Origin: Phyto melanocephala
Taxonomy: Eukaryota > Arthropoda > Insecta > Diptera > Rhinophoridae
Length of the DNA stretch: 64,000 nt
Assembly: GCA_941918925.1 (NCBI GenBank)
Contig: OW799236.1
Span: forward strand, 68,600,465 to 68,664,464
Reading direction: 5' to 3'
Below, piece by piece: positions 32,193 through 43,505 of the stretch (within the stretch, counting starts at the first letter, position 1; each line of letters begins with the position of its first letter). The position numbers were made by a program, and so were the translations under genes. A model generated the notes under the pieces. It was given only the letters and a program-made list of their open reading frames with translations, made no database searches and had not been told where the DNA came from.

Positions 32193-34949
32193 TTTTTTTG
32201 TTCACACTTTTGCGTTACTTGATAGTTTTGACGTCAAGATATTTTTAGTTTTTTCATATTTTTCTAAGTGTAGTGCATAGAATAGAAAAGATAAAATTGT
32301 CTATTTACTTGTGTATTATATTAACGCTTCCAAAATCATACCTTTGGCAAATTAAAGCTTGTTTGTTACAAATATTTATATTTACTGACTGAAATTTTTC
32401 ACCAGTTTAAATGAAAATAAAACACTTGTTTCTCATTTCTAAGCTCATTTAATTTATTTATAAAATACCTCAAACTAATTAGCTTTAGTTTAACACCATC
32501 ACAGAGATGAATTAAAATATTCATGTTAAGTAAAGTCAGTGAGTGTGGAAATCAACCAAACAAGTTGGTTTCAAGTTACTTACTAATGGCAACTTTGACT
32601 CGTCAAATAAACTATATTGTATGGGAAATTAGTTGCTATGTGATATATAAAGAAATTTGCTTCGATTTGCAATTTGAAAAATATTTATTTGTATTATTTT
32701 TTTAAACAAATGTTTTATGTCTTGTTTTCTAAATATTTATTTTTGCAAGTTTTTTTATCCATCAAAAAACTTAAATAAGCCTTAATATTTATTCTTACAA
32801 AAATTAGAAATACACACGAAATGGCAGTGGAATTTTTGTTTTACGAAAAAGGTAATATTGTTAAACACCGATGACACCAGATAGTAAATAGTAAAAATAG
32901 ATTTACAGCCTCATAAACATCAAAATAAGCATGGCTGGCAAAATTCACAAGTAGAAGATTTTTCTTCCATTACAAAATAGAAGAAGCTAACATATTTATG
33001 TATTTGTAAAAAGAAACCAGCATTCTTATCCATGTAAACATTTGAAATTCATGGGAAATATTTTTTCCACAAATTATCTAGATTTTAGAAGATACAAATA
33101 CCACGTCATTTAATACAAATCCTTGGTAATACAATTGAATATTTATAACTGGAATAATCTGTTGAAAGTTATATGCGATAAACTTGCAGAAATTTAATAA
33201 AATAACAAGATCAGTTTTTTATTAAAATCTTAAATTGTACTGTTCACATCCTAAAAGATTATATAAAAGTCGAGTTAAATGGGAAAGGACTTAAAGTGCA
33301 CAATTTTATATTTTACTTAAGGAAACTGGCAAAAGATAGCATGTAATCGTTTTATATATTGAATCCACACCATGTGTTTAAGAAGTTAACGTAAAATGAA
33401 ATGAGAAATTTTTTTTGATCACATCTAACTCTTCTTGCTCCTTTGTGTAAAACGACCCATCAAAAAAGTTTATCATAAGCTTCCAAATAATTTATCAATG
33501 CTGTAACATTTAGTTTAAGATTCGAAATATTGCAAACGAAATTTCTGACTTGAATTCCAAAAAAAATTTCCTTGTTTTGATAATGTTACTAACGAGATGC
33601 TCAAAGAGCTGCCTCGTATAGCTCGATGAATAATTTGATATATGTATTTTCAATCCTTTAATTTATACTTAGTCGTAAGAAATATATGATTTTTAAAAAT
33701 ATATATCGTAGGGTTACATCAGTCCTTTGGGGTTTTCGAATATATATCGAAATCACAAACCATGCGGAAGCACACTAACACAAACTTAAGCACATCCCAA
33801 AACTATTCAATTTTTAATAATGGTGACCACGATCGATTAGTGATTATGGAGGCAACAGACCTGTAACTAATGCAGGAAGGAAGAATGCTTAATTGAACAC
33901 AGCAGCTAGGATTACTACATTTTTGTCTGAATCTTAATAAATTCATCAAACTAATTTTCATATGTATTCTTATTCTGTAGAGGCGCTTGTGTCAACCTTT
34001 TATTTACGATTTTTTTTTTAAATTTCAATTTTTGCTAACGACCAAACTTTTATGTTTGTTTTAAATGCAACACTGAGATAAGGCAGTGAAGCGCAGCTTA
34101 TCTGCGTATGTTTAAGTGTGGTAAATGTATTTACATTTGTACTAAATAGAGGTTTTTATGTACAGAAATAACAGAAAATAAATTCTTTTTGCTGAAATAG
34201 CGTATAATTTCCAAAATTTTCGGCTTATAAATAGTAGAATTTCTCCAGAAATTTCATTATTTAGTCGCCATTCTTTTTGTAAATTAGAGAAAAGAAAAAT
34301 ACTTCGAAAAATTAATTTTTTTTGTATCCTGGATTTTCTGCCCAAATTTTAAAGAGGAACAAGGATATTGATGGTTGAAATTTATTTTTGCAAGGAGCTT
34401 AAGTCAGTGGTAAGATTTTTGCAGATTTTATTTTTTATTTGATTTTTTTTTTGTTATTAGGATTTTTATTTATTGTAACAGGTTTCGTCATAGTCTTAAA
34501 ATATTTGGAAAAAAAGAAACTCGTTTTATTTTTCGTCCTGGTCACAGGAGTTTCTTTTTGGAGGAAAAATAGTGAAGAAAGAAAAAAAAACATCATTTTA
34601 TCACCACTTTGCTGCAAAAATTTATAAACTACACAAAGAAAAAAATCATAGTGTTGTGTAAAAAAAAAAGAAATATTCCACAAATTAAAAGTCAAAAATT
34701 TGTTTTTGTTTAAAGACAAAAATTCTATTTATTAAATAGAATAGAAAATGTTCTTTGTTGTTTAAAAGTAAAAAAGTTTAAATCTTAATATGTAATTCAT
34801 TAAATTTTTTTTTTGTTGTAGTCAAATACACATTTTTTTTATATTTTTAAATAATTTACTTAAAAATAAGAAACAATAAAAAAAAACAGTGTTAAATTGC
34901 AAAAATAAATATTAAAAAAAAAAAGAAACAAACAAAAGAAATAAAAACA
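32193..34949. other. AT-rich interval, no gene recognised
   Basis: No ORF with family resemblance. A small hairpin (AGATAAG...CTTATCT, 34076-34103, two inverted GATA-type motifs) lies about 1 kb upstream of the candidate leader exon at 35117. With such short motifs this may be chance. Confidence 0.4.
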
Positions 34950-35117
34950 TACGTTTAGTTACATGTGTAAATAAGAACATAAGAAAAAACCAATTTAATA
35001 AGTTTTCTAAATATAAATTAATTTAAACATCAAAAAAAGTAAATTTCTCATCAACACCACCAGCAACAAGAGGAGGCCCAGCGAAAGATCTTTCGACGAG
35101 GGATTTCCAGACAAAAT
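34950..35117 (+). other. Candidate host leader (5' UTR) exon ending at a strong splice donor
   Basis: The sequence changes from AT-rich to a CAC/CAG/CAA-rich stretch (caccaccagcaacaagagg) and ends ...gacaaaat followed by gtaagtc, a consensus 5' splice site at 35118. One frame reads HQHHQQQEEAQRKIFRRGIS, but a TAA precedes it and no ATG starts it, so it is more likely a leader or the end of a longer exon than a start. The left boundary is arbitrary, and no TATA box or initiator could be fixed. The candidate acceptor downstream is at 36980. Unverified. Confidence 0.3.
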
Positions 35118-36962
35118 GTAAGTCTTTTATTTTAGTATTATATTTACATTTTCTTATTGGTTGCAAAACATCATCAATTTTTGTTCTAACTATGTATAGT
35201 AATGAATTCCTAAACGTTTGCTAGAGTTAATATTTAAAGCCAAAATTGATGATTGTATGTCACCAATAAGAAGTAAAAATAAAGTGCATCACGGGTGGAT
35301 CAGTCGTTTGATTCCATGAGGTTGTGTACCATTTTAAGACACCTAACCTAAAATTTTTTTGGAGTCATGAATAATTAAATGCTTATTCATTGGTACTCGA
35401 TCTTCATGTACTTTGATTACTGATCTTACCTATTTTACAAGTTTTCGTAAAGTTGTCGGTGGTACAGAGCGAGCGATTGAGCCTAGCAACTGCAACGTCG
35501 CGAGTTCGATTCCCGGTTTTGCCGTAACGTTTTTGTCTTTTAATACATATGTAAATTTTAATTTCTCTTAAAAATGTTTCTTTAATTAAAATTTCTTTTG
35601 AAATTCTTTAGTTAGTCTTTTGGTTACATATGTAAATTTTTTTTTTATTACTTTTTTTAAAATTTTTATTTAGTTTTTTTATTATTTCATTTTAAATAAA
35701 GTTTTTGTTGTTTATTAATTTTTGCTTTAATTTACTTTCTCAGTTTTGTTTTAAATTTATTTTTCTATATATACATAATTACATATTTACATATATATAT
35801 TTACACATTTTTTTTCCTTATCTCTTATTTTTATATTTTCATATGTAATCATGTATGTATATATGTAGAACGTAAAAATTTAAAATTATAATTTGTTTTT
35901 GCATTACACCCACAACATATAATAGCCTAATTTTACCAAGCGTAATTAACTTGGATGTAGCGCAAAGCTAGGGTCGGGTGCTAATAAACCTAACGTCCCA
36001 CAGTGGTTGGTAGAATTTTTTTTTCTTATCTTTTATTTATACATATATTTTTTTTACATTTTTAAAACATGTAATTAAATAAAATTACATAAATTGAAAT
36101 TTAAATATTTATTTTTGCATTTTTTTTTCATTTATATATGTAAATAGTATTTTTTTAACCATGAAATTTTATTAAAATTTAAAAATTTAAATGTATTAAA
36201 TTGTTATTTTTTGATATTATTAAATTATTTGAATTTATGCATTTATTTATATGAAGCAAAATTTTTCTAATAAAAATTGTATATTTATTAATTTCATAAC
36301 AGAAATGAAATTCTAAATTTTTTATTGACTCCTGACTGATAGCCGAAAAGCAAGAGAAAATATGGGATCATGCACAAATTCTCAGCTCTTTATAGCATGA
36401 TCATGGTTGGGTGGGGAATTAGTACGTGTATACAGCTACACACGTACATACATAGTCAGCAAACTAAACTAACAAAAACATTCTTGGGTCTTTTAATTTC
36501 CGTTTCCTGTTACTATCTTCGTTTCTTTTAATTTTTTTCTTATACCCTATATACATATATGCATGCAAAATTAAAATAATTTACTGTGTAGATATGCTAA
36601 TGTATCGACGTTACGTAGCCCCGAACTCCACCGATTGCCGACGAGACAGAAGCCGGATACAGTTGCATGCTAACGCTACAAATAGTCGATTTTAACACCG
36701 TTTTAGCTTAATAATGAACGTTATATGCTACAATTCATAGTCAATTCATTATGAAATAAAGATCCACAAAATAAAAAAGACAAAAACAAAAATCCTGCTC
36801 TGAATAACTAATAAGCTAAGATTACTCTTTAAAAATCTATAGTTATAATATCGTTAAAAAGATAAGAGTAAATTCTTAAGCAAGCATTTAATAACTTTTT
36901 TTTTTTTTACTACAGACTTCTAGCATCATACCACAGCTATAAATTTTAGCAAAATCTTATTA
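35118..36962. other. Putative intron or intergenic DNA
   Basis: AT-rich, with three short GC-richer islands: the tRNA-like segment at 35452-35528, a stretch at 35925-36005, and one at 36610-36690 (cgtagccccgaactccaccg). The last gives no convincing coding frame and is followed by an AATAAA at about 36756. Confidence 0.35.
35452..35528 (+). other. tRNA-like / Pol III promoter segment, possible SINE head
   Basis: An A-box-like tggtacagagcg (35460-35471) and a B-box-like agttcgattcc (35503-35513) are about 40 bp apart, as in tRNA genes and tRNA-derived SINEs. The T-arm stem (gcgag against cccgg) does not pair well and no clean acceptor stem is visible, so it is not a functional tRNA. A SINE head is the likelier reading. 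Confidence 0.35.
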
Positions 36963-37036
36963 ATTTTTTTTTTATTTCAGGTAAATGTGAACTTGTGTCT
37001 ACTGTTTAAAAAAACGTAATCAATGGATTCGCAAGG
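36963..37036 (+). other. Candidate short exon or recursive splice site with ATG
   Basis: A long pyrimidine tract plus TTTCAG (36963-36980) is a textbook 3' splice site. It is followed at once by GTAAAT, so acceptor and donor-like motifs are fused as in Drosophila ratchet (recursive) splice points. If an exon is defined instead, it runs 36981-37036 and ends AAG before GTACGC. It contains aatcaATGG starting M-D-S-Q-(G) at 37023, in fair context. Joined to the 35117 donor it would make a leader-to-start-codon exon. I cannot find the next coding exon with confidence. Confidence 0.35.
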
Positions 37037-39092
37037 TACGCTATTATTTTGTAAGCAAATTCTAAAATGGTTTAAAATTTCATAATGAAAGTTTTTTAAA
37101 CCAAGCAAAAGGTTAAAAAAAATCATGTCAATATTACTTAATATCATATCTTGGGACATCACTTATTTCCCGTCCATTTAACTAAGTGTACTTTTCTAGA
37201 GCAATGAATATTAAATATTTAAGCCAATTTTATTTACAATCAACGCATACATTTTAAGTCACTCTTAAAGTATATTTTTTATTTTAGTATATTTATAAAA
37301 AATTCTCAAACATATAATATCCTTTACACAAAAATTCAATAGAATCTTGAGTGCCACCCCTCAAAATCTCTACGTATGTAGAAAAAGTTACTATACACTT
37401 GGAACAACAAAACTAAAATGGCAAGCATCTTGTAGACAAAACTATAAGTATGGAAGAGTATTTAGTGCCTTAACCTAATGCGGGTGATAATACATATTTA
37501 TTTTATTTTTGGTGATGAATATTTAAATAAATCAGGTTAAAAATTTTTTATAAAATACGCACAACTAAAGAACATATCATCTTGTTTCTCGTATTTAACA
37601 CTCTAATATGTTGTAAAAATTTTTCGTTCCTTGATATTGAAAGAAAACCGAATAAAAAACGTAAACACATGTCCTTCTTTAGATTTATTATTTTCCTTTC
37701 CTTCATTTCATTAACGATATTAACTGTGATAAAATTCTAAATTTTCTCACTCTTTTTATTTTGCTTGATCAAAGCAATTTTTTTAGTAGCTAAAGCAACT
37801 CCAAAATCATGAGTTTGGTAAGACTGTCGGTGGCGCTAGCATGCTGGCGTATTGCTGCAATTAGAGCTCGGCGTATTGGGGTGGTTCTTGCCTACGCTCT
37901 GGATTTGTAGAATGAAATGCAAAAATGTTATACAAGCTTATATGAACTGTGATGTCCTTTCTTACACATCTTTTTGGGCGTTGGCGGATGTTATATAAAA
38001 ATTGTTTAATCACCCACTGCAATCTATTGGGATTTCCAATTGAGCCCCAGTAGGCAAAACTTTGGGGACCCCTGACTTGTTTTCCGTCGATATTCCATAA
38101 CTTTGCTAACCGTTAATAAAATAAACTGGTTTAATGATGCGAAGAATTTTAAAACAATTATGCACATCTCTATTATTATGACCTATTCTGGAGTATGATG
38201 CGTGATCTTTGATATGGTATTCATATTGATAGTATTGAATCAACAAAAAACATTATTTTTAATGTTTTGTCTACATGACCCTGAATGGAACTCCTTCTTA
38301 CTAGCTTTATGCAAAATCCATCTTTGTCTTAAAGAAAACCAACTTTAAAAAGTAGATGTTTAAGTGTAATAAGGTGAATAACGTTAGCCAATACGATTTT
38401 TGGTTTTTGACTGCATGACACCATTTTAAAAGAAATAAATTTTTTATGATCAGTATAGATTTTTAGTACTTTTTTTTAAATAATTACATTATGATAGTTT
38501 TAACTATTTTAAATCAGTAGAGTATCATGTTATTAGTTTATGGAAGAGGTTACATCATTACATGAAATTTAAATTAAATTTTTAATAATTACTTGCAACA
38601 AATTACCTGCAATCGTTGGTACTTATTCTTTGATTATGATTACATTTATTTTTTTTATATATTACAGTAGGTAGCATAATTTGTAGTATACATTACATGA
38701 ATTGTGTCTTATATTGTAGAATTTTGTTTTTCTGCTGAACCAAATATTAACTTTTCATTTTTTCTTAATATTACTTTAACTCACAATCTATTTAGCAACT
38801 TATTTAGCAAATGCATTCTTTTTCTAAGAAAGTAGTTGGTGAAGAATTTTTTTCAATAAATAAATAATATTTTGTAAAATATATGTATGTAAGGTACTTG
38901 CCGTGTTCGACTTTTACGTAAATACTTACAAAAACAAATGAAAATCATAAACATGTTTAAATATACAGAATAGGAAACAAAATGGACAGTGGATATTTGA
39001 GATGAAAATTGACCGTCATAATGAAAATTTGGAAATTTGGAGTTGCCAAATGGTGGTCGGACGATGATTTTTAATTGTTTTCATAATAACTA
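37037..39092. other. Putative intron or intergenic DNA
   Basis: AT-rich apart from a GC-richer patch at 37815-38080. On the minus strand that patch begins agtcaggggtccccaaagtt, a CAGGGGT-type end such as hAT MITEs carry. I could not find the matching opposite end or an 8-bp duplication, so it is only a possible solo or damaged hAT end. Confidence 0.35.
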
Positions 39093-39658
39093 CTAGAAAA
39101 GCCCGGCGCGCGTTGGTTCGCCCCTTAATGAATAAAAATTCATTGTGAATTTAAATTGAATATCAAGTGGAAAAAGCTAAAAATTATAACTTTTTTAATG
39201 GGCGTGGCACTGCCCACTTTTCAAATCACGAAATTGTATAATCATGAGAGCTCAATATGTGTATGCAAGGTTTCACAATAATCAGTCCAGTGCAAGTACC
39301 TCAAAATTATTACTTTTATGGGCGTGACCCCGCTCACTTTTCTTATCACGAAATTGTAAAGTCATGACAGCTAAATATGTGTGCAAAGTTTCAGAAAAAT
39401 CGGCCAATTGCAAGTAGCTAAAAATGATAACTAATTTTTTATGGACGTGGCCCGCCCACTTTTTGCCACTCATAAACACTTTCTGGTATGAGTACAACAA
39501 CTTGCCAAAGTTTGAGTCCGATCGGTTTATAAAAAAAATAGTTATAAACCTATTCTCGGACCTATAGAATGTGTATGCAAAATTTCATTGAAATCGGTTC
39601 AGCCGTTTCGGAAGAGTTTGGTGACAAACACTGTGACACGTGAATTTTATATATTAGA
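39093..39658 (-). mobile_element. Helitron C2, chimeric copy with a different 5' end
   Basis: On the minus strand the 3' end is gcgcgccgggcttttCTAG followed by T, as in the other C copies. The 5' end is TCTAATATATAAAATTCACG, continuing tgtcacagtgtttgtcacc and ccgaaacggctgaaccg, a start shared by many insect Helitrons but not by C1, C3 or C4. Only two or three of the ~121-bp units remain. The base before TC is not the expected A. Confidence 0.75.
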
Positions 39659-39852
39659 AAAGATTGTTAATAAACTAACTCACTTTCTGCTGCACGGGTG
39701 GTACCCCACAATTTAAAAAAGCTCTTTTGATTTCTGGCCTACCCTTTATATAAAAATATATTTTGTTTAATTTGATTTTTAATATCACTGAACCACTGCG
39801 TTCCTACATTCTTAAAAAAAATTGTTTCATACAAACTTAATTTGGTTTTATA

Positions 39853-39872
39853 TCTATATATATAAAAGTGAA

Positions 39873-39909
<37 letters not shown>

Positions 39910-40735
39910 GCTATAGACTCTGAAACTGTAAAACCGATCGGGCTCAAACTTGGGTAAGTTGTTGTACACATACCAGGGAGTGTTTATGGGTGAAAAAAAG
40001 TGGGCGGAGCCACGCCCATAAAAAATTAGTTATCAGTTTTAGCTACTTGCACTTGACCGATTTTTCTGAAACTTTGCACACATATCGAGCTGTCATGACT
40101 AAATAATTTCGTGATAAGAAAAGTGGGCGGGGCCACGCCCCTAAAAAAGTTTTAATTTTGAGGTACTTGCACTGGACCGATTTTTCTGAAACTTTGCACA
40201 CATATTGAGCTGTCATGGCTTTATAATTTCGTGATTGAAAAAGTGGGCGGGGCCACGCCCATAAAAAATTAGTTATCAGTTTTAGCTACTTGCACTGGAC
40301 CGAATTTTCTGAAACCTTGCAAACATACTGAGCTATCATGACTTTACACTTTCCTCATTAGAAAAGTGGGCAGTGCCACGCCCATTAAAAAAAAGGTATC
40401 ATTTTGAGGTACTTGCACTGAACCGATTTTTCTGAAACTTCGCACACATATTGAGTTGTCATGACTATACAGTTTCGTATTTAGAAAAGTGGGCAGTGCC
40501 ACGCCCATAAAAAAAGGTATAATTTTGAAGTACTTACACTGGACCGATTTTTCTGAGACTTTGCACACTTATTGAGCTGTCATGACTATAAAGTTTCGTA
40601 ATTAGAAAAGTGGGCAGTGCCACGCTTATAAAGAAAAAGTTATAGTTTTTAGCCTTGCACTTGATATTCGATTAAAACTTAGAATGCGATTAAAATGCAT
40701 GAAGGGGCGTAGCAACGCGCGCCGGGATTTGCTAG
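39853..40735 (+). mobile_element. Helitron C3, complete non-autonomous copy
   Basis: 883 bp from TCTATATATATAAAAGTG (preceded by A) to ggggcgtagcaacgcgcgcc, gggatttgCTAG. A (GT)n tract at 39877-39908 is followed by gttagctatagactctgaaa and about six units of ~121 bp (aaagtgggcggggccacgcc, tgcactggaccgatttttct, aactttgcacacata). The short GC-rich palindrome before CTAG would be the terminator hairpin. No Rep/helicase. Confidence 0.9.
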
Positions 40736-40756
40736 TCTATATATATAAAAGTGAAA

Positions 40757-40787
<31 letters not shown>

Positions 40788-41612
40788 CTATAGACTCCGA
40801 AACTGTAAAACCGATCGGGTTCAAACTTTGGTAAGTTGTTGTACACATACCAGGAAGTGTTTATGGGTGGAAAAAAGTGGGCGGGGTTACGCCCATAAAA
40901 AATTTTTAATTTTGAGGTACTTGCAATGGACGGATTTTACTGAAACTTTGCACACATACTGGGCTGTCATGACTTTATAATTTCGTGATTAGAAAAGTGG
41001 GCAGTGCCACGCCCATAAAAAAAAGTTATCATTTTGAGGTACTTGCACTCGACCGATTTTTCTGAAACTTTGCACACATATTGACCTGTCATGACTTTAT
41101 AATTTCGTGATTGAAAAAGTGGGCGGGGCCACGCCCATACAAAATTAGTTATCAGATTTAGCTACTTGCACTGGACCGAATTTTCTGAAACTTTGCAAAC
41201 ATACTGAGCTGTCATGACTTTACACTTTCGTCATTAGAAAAGTGGGCAGTGTCACGCCCATTAAAAAAAAGGTATCATTTTGAGGTACTTTCACTGGACC
41301 GATTTTTTTTAAACTTTGCACACATATTGAGTTGTCATGACTATACAGTTTCGTATTTCGAAAAGTGGGCAGTGCCACGCCCATTAAAAAAAGGTATCAT
41401 TTTGAGGTACTTACACTGGACCGATTTTTCTGAAACTTTGCACACTTATTGAGCTGTCATGACTATACAGTTTCTTAATTAGAAAAGTGGGCAGTGCCAC
41501 GCTCATAAAGAAAAAGTTATAGTTTTTAGCCTTGCACTTGATATTCGATTAAAATTTAGAATGCGATTAAAATTCATGAAGGGGCGTAGCAATGCGCGCC
41601 GGGATTGGCTAG
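40736..41612 (+). mobile_element. Helitron C4, directly joined head to tail to C3
   Basis: 877 bp. Its first base (TCTATATATATAAAAG) follows the CTAG of C3 with nothing between. It ends gcgcgccgggattggCTAG followed by T. Same layout as C3: (GT)n at 40760-40784 and about six 121-bp units. C3 and C4 differ by scattered substitutions, so this is not an assembly duplication of identical sequence. Confidence 0.9.
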
Positions 41613-42910
41613 TTCCATATATATTTGTAATGAATTTTATGTTGCATTATTGATAAAAAAAAAAAAATTTTCCCAAATTTTTCTTTTACATATTTAGTGA
41701 CAGATTTTAATTGAAATAAAATTTAATATTTATTGAATCTTTCAGATTTTTTGTCTCTGTCAGTCAAGTGAATTATTTTTATCTTAATCTTTAATAACAT
41801 TCGCGCCCTTAATATAACTTTAATATTTTATGCTGACATTCCCTTCCCTAAAAGACAGCAATATTAAACATTGAACCACCTTAAAGTTTGACCTAAATTC
41901 TAAAAACACACATGGCCTAATTTCAAAATCCAAAGCTCTTACATACAATTTAACAGATGCTTCCCTATATTGCAAATAATCTAAGAATCCCAAAAAAAAA
42001 TTAAACTTCTGCTTTTGCTAAATTATAATAACTCGCACGAAATGGGTTAAGTACATATGGATATGCGCTACTTACATACGAGTATACACATATATGATAT
42101 GCAAAATCATGTAAGTATGTGTGAATATTTTATACTTAGTACAAAAAAATGTAAATGTGTTTGTAATAATAAAGCTGATTTCAGCTTGTTGTCTATAGCT
42201 GAAGTATATTGAAATACCATGTACATGGTGTTGTATTCCATATAAATTCAAATTCATTTAAGCAGCTCAAAATCTACACACATACATACTAATTTACATG
42301 TGTTCGCATGTAGACAAAAATATATGAATGTTTGCATAAGTATGATTACAAGTGTACATTCTGTAAATGTGCACATACACGTAAACCATTCAATAACACG
42401 TTTTGTTATAATTTTTTTTTTTTGTTTTTTACGTTACACATGCTGACACAAAAAGTTTTACAAAAGACTAAACGAAACTTCTTAAACGCGAGGGCTGTTA
42501 TCAATGAAATTTTCAAATATGTCATTTCTGCGAGCACTTAGTATTATTCTTAAGCAGATAAGTATTTTCAATAAACATTTTTAATTAGACGAAGTTTTCA
42601 GCAAACTGTATTTAACAAAAATCGCTATAAGCTCTGGTTTGTTGATGCTAATAATAATCTAAAAGCAATATTGATTGATTTGATTGAATAACTGCAACTA
42701 AAATGTAGTTGCAAACTATTAACACTTTGTTTAAGTAAAGTATTATGCTATTAGATATGTATAACGTGATACCAATCACACAAGGGTTTTAATTTACTTT
42801 AATATGATCGAACGAACGTAAGATTCCCACTAAACATACGTAAGTATTACTTATTTTTTTTTATTTTGAAGATTGCTTATTTATTGAATCATAAAGAACA
42901 TAGGATATTA
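41613..42910. other. AT-rich interval, no gene recognised
   Basis: Simple-sequence patches of the acatacata/tatatg kind near 42050-42330. No family resemblance found. Confidence 0.4.
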
Positions 42911-43505
42911 TTATTTATAGAATAACTCATCGGGCAAATGGCCTCCACGACTTTGTAGACATAACGTATATGCACTTATTTTTCGAAATTTTGTATGACC
43001 ATCTTGCATAAATGTGACTAAGTTTTGTTAAACGTTAAATATCCTGCCTTAGTGCAAATAATACCATATACTTAAAATCTTAACATAATATGAAAATCAA
43101 ATGGTATTAAATCACACAATATACGGGGCCAAATCTGAGAGTATACGACCTAGAAATATTTCATGCAGTAATTGTATATCTTGCATATGTCACTGTCTTG
43201 TATTGGCAATATCAGGGTAATTTTGTGGCATATCGTGTCTCGACATCTAGAATCAGTAAAAAATATTGCTTGATCATTTTCAAACAAATATGGTCCAGCC
43301 CAAAATCCACACCAAACAGTAACACATTATGGATGCATTTCTTTTTGGACAATCACATGTGGGTTCTCAAAACCTTAAAAGCGACAGTTCCGGCGATATA
43401 CGAAACTCATCTAGGTGAAAATATACTTAATCGCTTAGGATTATTTTGTAAGAAAACATCAGCATTAATTTATCGATGTTCAATAATCCATTTAACTATC
43501 TCTCT
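42911..43505 (-). pseudogene. Tc1/mariner-like transposase, catalytic half, decayed
   Basis: Read on the minus strand: MFSYKIILSD*VYFHLDEF (family KIIFSDEAHF, first catalytic Asp kept, the following Glu now a stop), NCRF*GFENPHVIVQKEMHP, CVTVWCGFWAGPYLFEND, then DIQLLHEIFLGRILS, CDLIPFDF (third acidic position) and the C-terminal tail LQSRGGHLPDELFYK with stop at 42911-42913. Several stops and frame changes. The WFQQDGATCH block with the second Asp is lost or unreadable. A 116-codon open frame on the plus strand across 43198-43548 is a shadow of this relic. Same transposase family as 48575-49250. Confidence 0.75.

Noticed and set aside
34076..34103. GATA-motif hairpin as an enhancer
   Set aside because: A 7-bp stem in AT-rich DNA is expected by chance; no supporting cluster of sites.
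37815..37925. Functional tRNA or SINE gene
   Set aside because: The start gtcggtggcgctagcatgctgg looks A-box-like but no B box at proper spacing and no cloverleaf could be drawn.
39853..41612. CRISPR-like array from regular ~121-bp repeats
   Set aside because: The units are contiguous with no unique spacers, lie within Helitron ends, and the sequence is eukaryotic.
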